Assembly: GCA_903813345.2 (NCBI GenBank)
Contig: CAIIXF020000007.1
Location: forward strand, 39,108,671-39,172,670
Length of the DNA: 64,000 nucleotides
Origin: Owenia fusiformis
Lineage: Eukaryota > Annelida > Polychaeta > Sabellida > Oweniidae
Reading direction: 5' to 3'
A program made the position numbers and the translations under genes. A model generated the notes under the pieces. It saw nothing but the letters and a program-made list of their open reading frames with translations. It was not told where the DNA came from and ran no database searches. Below are positions 37,301 through 50,231 of this stretch, piece by piece. How positions within the stretch are numbered: the first letter of the stretch is position 1; each line of letters opens with the position of its first letter.

Positions 37301-40300
37301 TAAGGTGTTCACTACAGATAAAGAACTTAGTAGAGTCTGTGTGGGGGAAGGGTGTTCATTAGAGACAGGTGTTTACGAGAGATAGGTGTTCACTATGACA
37401 GGCTTTACTGGAGTATCAATATTCTTTTGACTAATGCATTTCTTTACATAAATATTATAATACAATTCATTTTCAAATAATGCATATTATTTATAAAGTA
37501 TTATATAACAATATTTCTTCAAATAATGTATACTTAATAATAAAAAAAATTAAAAGCATTATAACATCAGTTATCTCCCCGGGAGTTCTCAAAACATTTA
37601 AATTGAATTTTAAACTTTTTTTATATTCAACACACCCAATGGGGAGACAGCTGGTTAAAATACTGAACTTCTGAAAACCATTCAATGATGTAATAAAAAT
37701 GAGGTATGTCAATAAAGGGGTGTCATTACATACTATGTATTAACAGAAAACCATTCAACGATGTAATAAAAATGAGGTATGTCAATAAAGGGGTGTCATT
37801 ACATACTATGTATTAACAGAAAACCATTCAACGATGTAATAAAAATGAGGTATGTCAATAAAGGGGTGTCATTACATACTATGTATTAACAGAAAACCAT
37901 TCAACGATGTAATAAAAATGAGGTATGTCAATAAAGGGGTGTCATTACATACTATGTATTAACAGAAAGCCATTCAACGATGTAATAAAAATGAGGTATG
38001 TCAATAAAGGGGTGTCATTACATACTATGTATTAACAGAAAACCATTCAACGATGTAATAAAAATGAGGTATGTCAATAAAGGGGTGTCATTACATACTA
38101 TGTATTAACAGAAAACCATTCAACGATGTAATAAAATTGAGGTATGTCAATAAAGGGGTGTCATTACATACTATGTATTAACAGAAACGGTTTAATAGGG
38201 AATCAAACAGGTTTAATGAATTTATTAATGATACTTTTTTAAAAATGTCATGCATGTGTTTCATTTCAACACTAATGTCCAAAGTAAGAAATACTTTTTT
38301 ATATTCTATTTGGGGAACTCCAATGATTGTGTAAAAGAGCAGCCACTGGTGATGCTTGTGTCCCTTGCTAATCAACTTGTCAGCGATTTTTTACACTTAT
38401 CAACCTGAATTTCAGGTTTTCCTATTTGATACGGTTAGCTGTCCAACCATATTACCAGGGACCATCTTCAATTCATTGGGGTACCCGTTTTTTGCAAGAT
38501 CAAGAACTATGTGCTTCTTTATATAGCCCCCTTTTTCGAACTCCCTTATCTTACACAGCTTATAATTTACAACTAAATATAAAAATCACAACAGTTAATA
38601 ATTTTTTTTACATTTTTACAAAGGTATATTTCAACTTACTCTGTGGTTTCCTGGTTTCTTTGGAAGACGACTTTGATGTGTTTAAAGATGGCCGGAGAAA
38701 AAAGATAAATCCCAGCGTTGATAAGCTTGCTAATAAATGTCTCTGGTTTCTCAACATAATGTAAAACCTAAAAAATGAATACATTATATAGAAAACGAAA
38801 TGCAAGTGGGTTCACTTTGTTATTGATTGAAAAATTGCATGTACTAGTACACCATTTAAGGTGTATGCCATTTAGTTAATAAGGTTCAGGCCCGTAGACA
38901 GGATTCACTTTTTGAAAATTTTCAGGGGGGTTCACTGGACAACTTTGCCAAAAAACTGAAAAAATCGCTATATAAAATGTATTTCTTAAATTTCTTAAAG
39001 ACACTGTATAAACTCTAATTGGCTTACCCATTGTTACCATCCCATTATACATGTATACAATAAGAAAAAACAGTTTTTTCTCTTAAAATACAAATTACCC
39101 AGAAAAAAGTTTTCCATGGTTACCATTCTACTCCAGATTTTTACTACATGTAGCTAGAACCAACTTATATAAGAGTTGTTATACAAATTTAAGTCATTAC
39201 AAAAGTTTAGGGAAAGAAGACCCTGGTTTTAGTGGTGTAGTTCTGGAAACCACTTAGATTTACCTTGAGAATAGAAAGAAAAAAATTAAGTATTTCTGGC
39301 TCCAGTTGCAATGATATATTGCTATATCTAGAGAAAGAACAATGGATTCATGTCAAAAATAACTGGACGTTGATCAGTAGCTACCCCATATGTTTACTGC
39401 TAAATAAGAAGATTAAAAAGTCATTTGTTAATTGCAGACAGAGTTTTAAAAGATAAAGAATATCCCATACATTTTACCTTTAGAATGGGTCTGAGCAAGC
39501 ATCACATATTCACATAAAGTTTTTTTATCTTCCCATATCCAAAATAAAAAAATTAAAACTTTCCAATCATCCAAGGACCTTCCACTTTGAATTGCATATA
39601 AGACATCCAGTCCTTGAATGAATAAAAGTTTAAATTCTCATTTACTTCTTTCGATACAAGACCCTAGCTTGAATAGCTAACCATAAGTGGACAAGTACAA
39701 TTACGACAATACAGTACCTGTGCACCAAAACTCTTATTATAAAGACCCTATAAACATCATGTAACAATACAATAGTCATTATATTCAGGTACATTCATAT
39801 TACAAAATAGAATTACAGAATGATATATGATCCAGATATAAAACATTTTGAAACCAATAATGAAATAAGAATTATTTGATGTAATAATGCAGACAGGTAT
39901 ACAAAATTATTAACTGGTCAGGTGATGATAATGAACCAATCACAGTGCAGTATTCATTCTAAATGTGTAATAATTATAGTATTACATACCTCATGTGTAT
40001 CTTTATTCTCAACAATACAGCCATAGTTCAAAGCCTGCTGCCTGGTTGCCTGTAAGACAGTTAAAAGATCAATTAATTATTAATTAACTAATTAAAGAGC
40101 TGCATGGTGTGCTAAACAATTATTTTACATTTACATGATGTTAAAATAAATCGAGCAATCAATCAATCAGGACCAAGTTTGAAAATTCGAAAATTCACCA
40201 ATAAATATTTTTTTAAAAACAAACGGTGGAGAACTTTTGGATCAAGCCTCGTACAATGCATTCTGTTTAGTTTCAAGTTTCAAACAAATTAGTTAATTTA

Positions 40301-43300
40301 CAATTACACTCCCCTCAGTAAGTTTGGCAACTTGGGAGTCTTTATTTTATAGCAGCATGCAAAAACTTGTCAATGTTTGAATCTAATTTTGTTATTTATT
40401 TCAATACAAAGGAATTACAAAGGAAAGTGAATATAAAGATGATTTTTTAATAAATTGCAAAACATAAACCTTTAATATGCAATCTAGAAGGCAACTTCTG
40501 GCTGCCAAACTTATAAAGGGGGGTGTATTGAAATATTTTTTGGAGGTAAATACAAAAAAATCTGAAAAATATACTGGTATATCGAAATAATATACATGTA
40601 ATAATAATATGTTTAATTAATTACATAATGTATAGGTGATTTCAACCTGCTTGGATTTATAAGCTTTATTTTCCCCCCATATTTTATACAAACATAGCTA
40701 CACATTTTTGGCAGCCTAAATATTTATAAAATACATATACAGTATAACCTGTCTAAGTGGAACACCTTTGGTACATCTAAAAAGTGTTCCACTTGGGAGG
40801 TGTTGACCACTTATAGAGGTTCATTTAACATTAAGTCAGTTGGTTTTTGGACTCTAAAAAGTGTTCTACCAATAGAGGTGTTCCACTTCTAGGGGTGTTC
40901 CACTTAACTGGTTTCACAGTAAAACCAGTCAAATAAATGTAGCACACTTTTTAGTTTTAGTTGAACCAAGGGAGTTCCACTTGGAAAGGTTTATGTTATA
41001 TGTTATGAGTTATAATTTAGGCAATGTGCTATGCGATATAAAATAAAGTTTAAAGTTTATCGTTTTTTTATCATATTTTTACAAATCCAAATGGATGGTG
41101 CCACTTTGAGAATTTTATATTCAACACTATGAATAAATAAATAATAGTAGCCATGACAAGAAGGTTAACATACCATAATTTTCAAATACATAGCATGTTT
41201 GAATTATTTCTATTATTCTGAGACATAGCTTTGCAATTATAAGCAGCCCACTAACTTGAGGCAAAATACACCTTTATAGTGTCAACATGGCTGCACTTAT
41301 GATGTAACAAGAGGTGCAATTTTCAAACAAATATTTTCAAATTTATGCAAATCAGTTGAGAAACAATGAAGCAAATACTGTAGAAAAATCGGGTTGAAAT
41401 CCAGAAGAATATCCAGCGGATTTCAGTAAAACTTGTGTATAGTGAACATTTTTTTGCCAAGAAAAAATGTTCACTGTAGGTAGGTGTTCACTAGAGAGAG
41501 GGTAATTTATACAGAAGTCAGTGGACTATGTGCGTAGGAATGGTGTCCACTAGGGACAGGTGTTCACTAGAGAGAGGTGTTCACTAAGACAGGTTTTACT
41601 GTATATTTATTGTATTAGATATATGTAATTAATTACTGCTGAATAAAAAACTAAAAAAAACAGTATCAGGTCAAAAAGCAGTTTTGTTCGATTAACGAGC
41701 CACATAATCATATATGCAGGTATTGATCCAAAATATCTCATTGTCCATTTTCAATAGCAAGTTGATCAATTCTAAAAGATCATATTGATAAACTCTGCTA
41801 ATTCATTAACCTCTTAACAATTGTGCAAAATATCAATAACCGTAATGTTATTTGAAAACAAGAAGCAAATCATCCTACTGCACTTAATTGTTTCCAAGCA
41901 ATTTAGTTCCTGATAGGATTTTTAAAATGATATGCTGCTCATTAGGTTTTATTTTTTTCTTCCAATCACAGATTGAAATTTACATGTTAACAGTACACTT
42001 TTAAAGGGTGTTGATTGATAGTCTTTCTTCAAGACTGTTGTTTTCTTTATCGACATTGTGAATGTAGTCAAGTAGTGGGAGGGGGGTCCCAAGGGCTTGT
42101 AGCGAGACTATTAAATAATGCATTAATCAAAACCACTATGAAACCATAATACATTGAAAAAAGAATTTGTGTTCCATTAATCATTATATCCATTATCCCT
42201 GAACCCATTGTCGTTTTACATCATATCAACAATACCATGGCAACAAGGCATTAATATACAAAATGTTAGCACCTGCCATTTGTTACAGATGCCAAACATT
42301 AAACACTAAACACCAACCATCATCCTTTTCTGGCATAGTCATAATAATTAAAGACGACTGAATTTTATTATTTTGTAAATCAAAAGTTCTCAACAAACAG
42401 CCTCGTTTGTAGGCCTTGTAATTACCTCAGTTGCCATTATTGTGAAGTGTCCTCCATTTCCCCGTCCACGATGAAACGTCAGCATTTCTTGTAAAGGAAA
42501 GTCGCAGCAGACATCAGAATTCAGCACAAAGAAATATTCAGGATTTCCACCCAGAATTTGATCACGGAAGTGATAGAGTCCTCCAGCTGTTCCGAGAGCT
42601 GTGAATTCTTGTAAATATCTATAACGAAGTTAATGTTCATTAATACTTACAGTCTTACACAAGTTCAAACTGTGGAGTGAAACCTGTCTTATCTGAACAT
42701 CAGTGGGACTGTCCAAAAGTGTTTTGATTGGCAGGTGTTTTAACATGTAAGTCTATGGGAGATTAGAAAAAGGGAACTGACAAAAGTGTTCAAACTGAGA
42801 GGTATTCGGAAAAGAGAGGTGTTGAGATTAGAGAGGTGTTCAGATATTCAGGTTTTACTGTATTTCAATTTTATACTATCTTATGATTTTACAACATTTT
42901 ATTTTGTTACAAATTATTACAAATTTTTTACTGCAAAACTTTTTTATGTTCTGTAATAACAATAATTCTTTTCTCCAAGTAATGGAGGGAAATAAATCTA
43001 ATAAAAAGTAATCACCTAATATGTACACTGAACTCTGATTGGGCATTGGCTATAAATCGTGTGAGAGCCTCGTTGGGTTGATAAAATCCAATTAGCAGAA
43101 TCTCTTTCAAATCTGGAACCTAGAAATAAAAACTAGATTTCAAAATTTTTTAAATGTACATATAAATTGTAAATAGACTGTTAGCTATTTATTTACTATA
43201 TAGATGTCAAACATGTGAATACAAGAAAATTCTTCAAATGTTGTAAGTGTTATGTACTGTACCTGGCTGCATGCCTCAATATGGTGATATACCATTGGAA

Positions 43301-43910
43301 AGCCAGCAACAGGAAAAAGAGGCTTAGGTAGTTCAAGAGACAGAGGTCTGAAGCGTGTCCCTAAAATATACAAACAATTCAATTTCCAATGAGTGAAAAT
43401 AGTTAATAAACAAATAGAATGGAGGGAGGGAGGGTTACATTTTAAACCTTCATATTTTTCAATTCCAAATCTCCTGATTTTAAATGATTTGCCCTAACAT
43501 CATGAATAAGTTTAAATTGTTCGTTTGTAACAGCAATTTGAGTCTCATCGCTTGGATTTATTCTGTCAGCAGATCGTTCAACGTTTCTAGAGTCTAGCTG
43601 ATGCCAAAACATCAGTAGGTTATCAATGTGAGAAGCCTCTTCAGGTTTGGGCGTGGCACATGTATCGATATAAGGCCTATAATTAATATGCAGGGGTACA
43701 TGTGATTCTTCTTCACTATTTTTGGGAAATTGGTTTGCAAGGATTAGAGTCATGAGACGATGAGACCAATTGCCATTTGAGAAAATCACTTTCAGTTTCA
43801 ATTTCATGATTTCCATGTTTTTGAATCCACCTAATTTTGAATACAACTTTATTGAACTATTTAGACTCACCTTTCATTGGACCACCAATCAAGATAACTG
43901 CTTTGATCAT
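31319..43910 (-). CDS. GMPPA: Mannose-1-phosphate guanylyltransferase regulatory subunit alpha (GMPPA), complete
   Basis: Eleven coding exons joined by GT-AG introns: 43,871-43,910; 43,263-43,360; 43,016-43,119; 42,426-42,618; 39,990-40,049; 38,640-38,767; 34,561-34,689; 33,002-33,146; 32,507-32,599; 31,853-32,024; 31,319-31,419. All phases agree and give 420 residues, the same length as the human protein. Nucleotidyltransferase-fold landmarks are GGPMKGTRFRPL (9-20), PKPLFPVAG (25-33), LGTAGGL (89-95), LNSDV (113-117) and YVEKP (169-173). The C-terminal third is the left-handed beta-helix with FIHPTA and LGPNVT. GMPPA binds GDP-mannose and restrains the catalytic beta subunit in the cytosol, setting GDP-mannose supply. 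The GGPxKG form of the first motif fits the alpha, not the beta, subunit. Introns carry many repeats. Confidence 0.97.
32061..32180 (-). pseudogene. Decayed duplicate of GMPPA exon 10
   Basis: Lies just upstream of exon 10 in the direction of transcription and repeats much of it (GACCACTGCTGTACC, then AATAATGCATGG and GACCCTAACCCAAACAA-type segments in minus sense). It has in-frame stops and point changes, so it cannot replace the true exon. A further 20-bp echo (CCATGCAATAATA) follows. Confidence 0.8.
32275..32410. repeat. About 20-bp minisatellite in GMPPA intron 9
   Basis: Seven copies of ATGTTAATATTGTACATGTC with few changes. Confidence 0.85.
33380..34305. repeat. 71-bp tandem repeat, 13 copies, in GMPPA intron 7
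   Basis: CAGCGGCAATGCTG recurs at exact 71-bp spacing from 33,400 to 34,252. All but the first unit appear identical, indicating recent expansion or homogenisation. Units are contiguous, with no unique spacers. Confidence 0.95.
34971..35254. mobile_element. MITE (35,139-35,254) next to a solo mariner-type end
   Basis: ACAGGTTGTTCCAGA at 35,139 and its near-complement ending at 35,254 bound a 116-bp element. At 34,971 a CAGGGTGTTCAGGAAATAGG end stands without a partner, and a 30-bp segment (AAAGGATGATTTTCGGTTTGG type) is repeated at 35,035 and 35,190. Confidence 0.6.
35255..36860. other. GMPPA intron 6 sequence without genes
   Basis: No exon fits the GMPPA frame here. A dispersed-looking repeat with AAGTGGGTGGAAAATTT and CAGGTGGGTG motifs occupies about 36,275-36,450. 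Confidence 0.5.
36865..37160. repeat. Degenerate 45-55-bp repeats bounded by G and C homopolymers
   Basis: About five imperfect units of an ACCCATTTCTAGGGTTTTTTC type lie between a G run (36,872-36,880) and a long C run (37,131-37,149). Confidence 0.6.
37678..38188. repeat. 73-bp tandem repeat, 7 copies, in GMPPA intron 6
   Basis: CCATTCAACGATGTAATAAA recurs every 73 bp (37,678 to 38,116). Units differ at only a few positions. Confidence 0.95.
40739..40990. repeat. ACAGTAAAACCTGTCTAAGTGG-family dispersed repeat
   Basis: Begins ACAGTATAACCTGTCTAAG and contains GTGGAACACC and GTTCCACTT motifs. Related copies lie at about 34,373-34,430, 37,250-37,412, 41,424-41,601, 42,675-42,853, 49,281-49,576, 53,361-53,495, 59,351-60,201 and 62,444-62,754. 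Confidence 0.7.
41424..41601. mobile_element. MITE-like copy of the ACAGTAAAACCTG family
   Basis: Opposed ends CAGTAAAACTTGTGTA and GACAGGTTTTACTG, with internal GTTCACTAGAGA repeats. Located in GMPPA intron 4. Confidence 0.7.
42675..42853. mobile_element. MITE-like copy of the ACAGTAAAACCTG family
   Basis: Ends GAAACCTGTCTTATCTGAAC and TTCAGGTTTTACTGT; lies in GMPPA intron 3, directly beside exon 4. Confidence 0.65.
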
Positions 43911-44213
43911 AATTGGCCCTGTTAATCCGTAAAACACAAAGTATAGAGAAGGTTACTAATGTTTTGAAATTATTTGACGTGTAATTTGAATACAGCAGAG
44001 CTAGAATAATATTCTTTAAGGCGAAATCGAAATATATTCCCAAAAGAAAAAACACCAGTAATAGAATAGAAAAACAAACCAATTAAATAATAAATACAAA
44101 AGATCAAGTCTTTCTTGTATTTTGATATAAATAGTATGTGTTTTATATCGTTTATATTGACTAAATGATAATTCGTAGACAACTTTGGAAATATACTCAT
44201 AGCTCCGTTCAAT
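43911..44213. promoter_or_regulatory. Bidirectional promoter interval, GMPPA / HYPK
   Basis: Only 303 bp separate the two start codons, which face away from each other, so both core promoters and 5' leaders must lie here or overlap the first exons. No TATA box in a convincing position and no CpG-rich stretch can be named; the interval is AT-rich. Confidence 0.6.
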
Positions 44214-47200
44214 ATGGCTGAAGAAGAAATCGAACAATCCGAAGACGTTAGGGTCCAAAAGAAGGTCGGCAAACATGATGACGGTGCTGCCGATCTGGAA
44301 AAGGTCACAGATTACGTTGAAGAAGCCGAAATATCACCACAGAACATAAGCGATGTAAGTTGATCTACTCCAAATGGCATTTCTTAATTCTCGCATGACA
44401 AATTTCACATATTATCGCCCATTTTTCAACTTTTTTATATTTTGTGATGGGACTGTCATAAGAGTAGCTTCTGGTACGCACAATCGTACCAGATGCTTGA
44501 AAATACACTCCAAATACAACCAAATTTTCTGAGGGAAAACCCCACACCAACCCCTGATTGCTCGTTTTTAGCTTTGTTCAACTCGTATTCCCGTGGTGGC
44601 GTTAGACTATATCCTATTTAGTCTGAATTATATTCAGACTATAAGGCACCTATGTTAAAGTTTGGTAATTTTGAATATTTGTTTACATAGGAAGTGCTAT
44701 TCAAAATGGCCGATTGGGTAAAATTAATTTGCAAATTTGTTTCTTCATCTAGCTTTATTTCCACTTGATAATATGCTGTGTTACTTTTTATTGCATTTAA
44801 CTGTACCTTACTATTTAGTTGAAATTTTGTAATGTTTATTTTATTGAAGAAATGGTTCCTCTAATTGATAATTTTGTGCAAAAAATTTCACTGCAATTTC
44901 CACAGGAAAGTAAAGCTTTTTGCAAGGCCTGAGTGCGCCGCTAACATGCTAAATAGAAGAGTTAGCTGACGTTTGGGAGTCTGACTTACCTTCTAAAGGT
45001 TAGAACCCGAATCTTAATGAAACCATATCACCTTTGTTCCGTCAACCATGGAGCATTTGCCACAACATCCAAGAGGTAAATCATGGATCGAGAAAATGAA
45101 TGATTTCCTTGTAAGTTCCGGAAGTTTCAATACGAAAAATTACCGAACATATGTGAAAACCGAATATTTGTTCGTTGTTTTCACGATTTACAGGTTCGTT
45201 TGTTCTTCAATGTTTTGGTCTAAATTATAAAGCATCACCAACAGGTCTTACTCTATTAATCGACTAATACAGCAGACGGCTCATATTTCTACGTAGCATT
45301 TCATTCAGACCAATAGTGGGAGTGTAAATCACGCAGTTTCGTTCGTTGCGTACTTCACTTGAAATTGGTAATTTTAAATATTGACTACTTCACTTAGCTT
45401 GGCGGATGTAGAACATTGCTTAATATTCTTTTAATTTTCACACCAGACATGCTTGGTTGACACGTCAACAAAGTAAAGTTCAAGGGTCAATGCGTTATTT
45501 CGTGATAACTACAACGCCTTCCCGGAAGTCAACATTGATGAAAAATGAAAAAGTCGGAAAAGTATTTACACTAATTTCTATCAAATGCTATGTTTATGCA
45601 TCATCATCGACGCAACAAAGGTGATATGGTTTCATTAAAATTCGGGTTCTAACCTTTAGAAGGTAAGTCAGACTCCCAAACGTCAGCTAACTCTTCTATT
45701 TAGCATGTTAGCGGCGCACTCAGGCCTTGCAAAAAGCTTTAGTACATCATAACAGACTGACTTCTAGTCAGTCTGTTGGATACATACTAGTGGTGGCGTA
45801 CTACTCATAAAAATAGCGCTACGCCCATGACTATACATGTGTCTTAGAACCCGATTACATATATAAGTTGTCTCTGTTTACCTTACCTTTGTCCACGGCT
45901 TCCACTGTATTCCAGCCTTACGCGAGCCATAAATCCCTGTATGTTTTATTCTGCCATATACAGTGTATGAGTCATGTCACAATCACAAATGTTTAAATCA
46001 AACCAGCCACAAATTTTCACTACACAATTTGCATTGCAAGTTTTGGCCTAATTACCTCACAAAATATCTCAAAACACACATAGCCAGTTATAATGTCAGA
46101 CATTTTCGTCCAATTTTCATCATTGTTATTGAATATCCACCATTTTCCTCAAAGCCATTGCTCTAATTTTAAACGAAATCATGCAGTATCGCATGAAGGA
46201 TAAGGTTTGTTTCAATTTAAATTAAATTTTTGTCTAAAGGAAAACTTGTCATGCCATGATGTCTAGCCAAGTAATTTACTTAGAGATTTGGGTTATGTTT
46301 ACCAAAATGATTCAGAATATTCTAGAACTAATAGAAACAGCATCTCCAAAGTTTTTGTCTATGTCTATGGATCGAGATACAAGGTAATCACTACTAATCA
46401 CGTCGTTGACATCGACACTGTTTACCAAACCTGCCCATATTCTTTGCCACGTAAGACATTGCAGTTTGTTTGAACAATTCTTTGTGTATCTATATTTCTA
46501 ATACTTTTTTTTGTCTGTTTCACAGGCCATGAAGGTCATGAATGAGAGGAAAGCTCGGGAACTCCAAGAAAAGCAAACACGAGAACGAGAATTATCGCAG
46601 GTGAAGATAAACAAAGATGATGTTGAACTTATTGTAAGTAGATAATATGGATTAAAACCAAGTAAAATATCAAATAGAAAATAATTTTAACCCTCTAGAA
46701 AATAGTTCTCAACCATAATTGATATTTTCTCACAAAGAGATTGTTTTAATTATAATAAACAATATATTTATTATAAACAATAATTATTATAAACAATATG
46801 TTTATAATGTCTAATTAATGTATATACCTATACTACTCTTCATTAATATTTTGTGATGTTTTTCCTTTTTAACTAAAACCTTTCGCTAAGATTCTCAAGT
46901 TAAGATTTCTAAATGTATAATTTTTTCAACTTGCTTCAAATCGACCAAATTTTTTTCCAAATCATCTACAAGTTCTCAAAAGTTCAAATATGAATAAAGA
47001 TCCGACCTTCATTGACATTCTCAAGATCAAAAAGGTATTTTTTCAACTTGCTTCATATTGCCATTTTTTTCAAAATCATTACAAGTTCTCAGAAGTTCAA
47101 ATCTGACTTGAGATTTCACCTTCAATAACCTTCTCAGGGTCAAAAAACTTATTTTTTCAAATTGACCATTTTTTTTTCAAAATCATCTACAAGTTCTTAG

Positions 47201-47453
47201 AAATTCAAATCTGACTTAAGATTGAACTAAAAATATTGTTAGCAACTAGGTGGTGACATTTTGTCATGTTAATGCCTTGTATAGAAATGTATGTCTATGT
47301 CAATAATCTGCAAAATGCTAATAAGCCCATCATGTACTGATGTTTCATATTTTCCAGGTAAATGAAATGGAAATATCAAGGACATTAGCAGAGAGGAAGT
47401 TACGGGAACATGGAGGGAATGCCGTCGAGGCATTGATTGAGCTAACGAACTGA
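44214..47453 (+). CDS. HYPK: Huntingtin-interacting protein K (HYPK), complete
   Basis: Three coding exons, 44,214-44,354, 46,526-46,633 and 47,358-47,453, all in phase 0 with GT-AG borders, give 114 residues. Landmarks: KHDDGAADLEKVTDY in exon 1, a charged helix (NERKARELQEKQTRERE) in exon 2, and a C-terminal UBA-like domain (VKINKDDVELIVNEMEISR, then NAVEALIELTN at the end). HYPK binds the ribosome-associated NatA N-acetyltransferase (NAA15/NAA10), modulates its activity and acts as a small chaperone in the cytosol. It is slightly shorter than the vertebrate protein owing to a shorter N terminus. The start sits in the context AATATGG. It diverges from GMPPA and converges with MAN2A. Intron 1 contains an 831-bp inverted-repeat element. 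Confidence 0.96.
44911..45741. mobile_element. 831-bp element with about 130-bp terminal inverted repeats in HYPK intron 1
   Basis: The left end (44,911 to about 45,043, starting TAAAGCTTTTTGCAAGGCCT) is repeated almost exactly in inverse at about 45,610-45,741. The interior is short, lacks a transposase and has one 60-codon frame of no known family. The short target duplication is unclear (TA or GTA). Confidence 0.85.
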
Positions 47454-47839
47454 TACGATGTGCAAAACTACAACTTTTATATTGGCCCATTATAAGGTGT
47501 ATAATATGGTTGCAGCGTTACTGAAATCGAACAGCTTGTATATGCAACTATTCTGCAAATATAGATGACTCAATGGAGAACAGCTGCAGATTGATTTTTC
47601 CCTTTGGATTGCTGGGCTGTATTTTTTATCTCATTCCTAAACTATTTTTTCATACCCAGTGTTTGACATTCATTTACTTAAAAGAAACCTTACAAAAGTT
47701 GCTCCTGATGTCATGACATTCTGTGACATTCAAATGAAAAAGGGGGGAACAGTAATATAAGACATGTCATTTTCATACTTCAGTTAAGACCACACAAGTA
47801 CCTTTAAACTTTAAAAGAAAAAATGTAAGGATTTGAGAC

Positions 47840-47853
47840 AATAAAACAATAAA
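47840..47853 (+). other. HYPK polyadenylation signals
   Basis: Two AATAAA hexamers (47,840-47,845 and 47,848-47,853) lie about 390 bp after the HYPK stop codon. The implied 3' UTR is about 400 nt. Confidence 0.65.
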
Positions 47854-49280
47854 GTAATTTATAACAATATAGTACAATATTTTATTTCATTATATCCTAA
47901 CTCCATTTACATTTCCTGAAACCCAATTTAAAAATGTTGCTATTAACGTTCATTTGTGTCGAATAATGTGGGAAAATATACTCATTTGACTTAGTAGGGC
48001 AAAAGTGTTATATATCTACGAAAATAGCATCATTTTGAAATTGATTGACATCACATATATATATAATTTTTTATAGTATTTACAATCATTCATAAATTAA
48101 TTCATATCTTTTATTTACAATTTTGCATGATTTTTAATTCTCTATTTAGCATATATTTTTTTCGTCTACATATTAAAAAAAAAACACTCAAAGAAAACAC
48201 TTAACTCAGATGAACAGTTCTTAATTTAAGTGTATAAAATGTGATGGCCATACATGCATTTCCACCTCACAATTGCATTACAGTATTTATAAACTTTACT
48301 TGTTTGTAGTCACAATCACACAACAAATATTAACAAAATATGTGAAACAAAGAATTGAGGTCTTATGCCTCGAAATATAAGATCTGACATTTCAATAATA
48401 AACTGACATATTAATAATAAACTGACATATTAATAATAAACTGACATAGGGTTAGGTTGTAGAGTTAAAAATGGGATGTTTTAAAAGTCTCTTTAAAAAT
48501 GATGTCTAATTGTACCGTTTTATCCATTTTTCTTGAATTTGCATCACTACTTTCAATATGTGCCTCACCACTTTCAATATGTGCCTCACCTTAACCCTAA
48601 TGCACTGAACCTATAGCGTTACCTTTTGTGACACTTTAATGTCAGATATGACAATGCATTACATGTCCATGGTTCAGTCTTTGGGATATAGTTTCTCTAT
48701 TTTGTTAAAGCTTAATTTCTCATACAATAATTGATACTGTTATTGAACAAAATGTAAAAAAAACTCAATTAAACATTTGAGAAACAGCTATGATAAAATC
48801 TTTATATAGATAATAAAAATTTAGAGAATATTATAATCTTTTCTAATAACCACTCACCAGGAAAGAGAAGAAACTCCATATATGGTATGGCAAGAGATTT
48901 AAGACTATGGTACAAGATTTAAGACTATATAGACTACCATGTAAACCAATTTACCAAATGGTCATAATCATTGGTCAAGGATATGACTGACTAAAATAAC
49001 TTGCAATACAATATGTGGTATTAAAGAATACCATATGTGGTATTAAAGAATACCATATATGGTATTGAATACCATATATGGTTCTTTATGGCTGAGTGAT
49101 CAATAACTCAAGCAGATATGAAAATAGAATCACAGACATACACGTAACATTACATTTTCCCAATCCCTAATATACATAATACTGAAACTGAAATTGAAAT
49201 TGAGAACCACTAAATAGTCTTTAAGCACAAATGTGCACCAATATTTGGAAAAAAAGATATTCCAAGATTTTCAGATTATT

Positions 49281-49576
49281 ACTGTAAAACCTTTGTAATG
49301 CCTTGGTCACATGCTCCGATCCATCGGCCGGCACCATGTTTTGTTCAATATTGTATTAATTTTGAACAAAATACTCAATCAGCCGGGTGCCATAGTGAAA
49401 ATCGGAGCAAATGTGACCAAGGCATTAAAGGAACACCTTTTGTACCTCTAAAAAGTTTGCCACTTGGGAGGTGCTCCACTTGTAGGTTCATTTAACATTA
49501 GTGTCATGAAACTGAAAAGTGTTCCAATTGTGGAGGTGTTCAATGAAGACTCGTTCCACTTGACAGGTTTTATTGT
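49281..49576. mobile_element. ACAGTAAAACCTG-family copy with a nested MITE (49,297-49,426)
   Basis: Outer ends ACTGTAAAACCTTTG and TTGACAGGTTTTATTG. The inner element has opposed AATGCCTTGGTCACATGCTC and its near-complement (GTGACCAAGGCATT) and splits the older repeat. Confidence 0.75.
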
Positions 49577-50231
49577 AAATCCTTATGCTAACTAAAAATA
49601 GTCTTACAGCTAACCAGATTCCCCAATCCGTATATTAATTCATATTTACAAAATATAAATACACATATTTTATTTTATTACTTACTTCATCAGTTTTTGG
49701 TGAATTTGACGATCCCAAGCATCATAAGAAAATGTATAGTACTCTAAAAATGTCAAACTACATAACAAGCCCTGACACAATAAACTTATCCATTAACCTT
49801 TACGATTATCTTTTAAAGTTGATTTCACCCGTATAAGTTTATTTGTTTCTCTGCAATACTGAGTATGTATACTCCTCAGGCAAACTAATAGAATATCACT
49901 TTTATCTACTATCCTATGACGCCTTTATAAACACTTCACACTATTTTATCAGACTCGAAGAAATTACGATGCGAATTTGATTTCTTCATTTTAAAGCATA
50001 TGAATGGACTACATAACATACGGGCGTCATTCAATAAATTTAAAGACAAATTGCCTATAGCCTCTGTAGACTTTAAAATGGAAATAAGAGCATTCGGTTT
50101 CTTTATTGAATGACTCTTGTACAATATCTCAAAACACGATAGGAACAAACTCAACAATGGATCCTGAATCGAATTTTGACAAATGGATCCATCATCCTTA
50201 TGATGCATTCTACGAATCATTACTTCCTTAC

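Noticed and set aside
38426-38764. 112-codon plus-strand frame
   Set aside because: Antisense shadow over GMPPA exon 6 (38,640-38,767), which is clearly coding on the minus strand.
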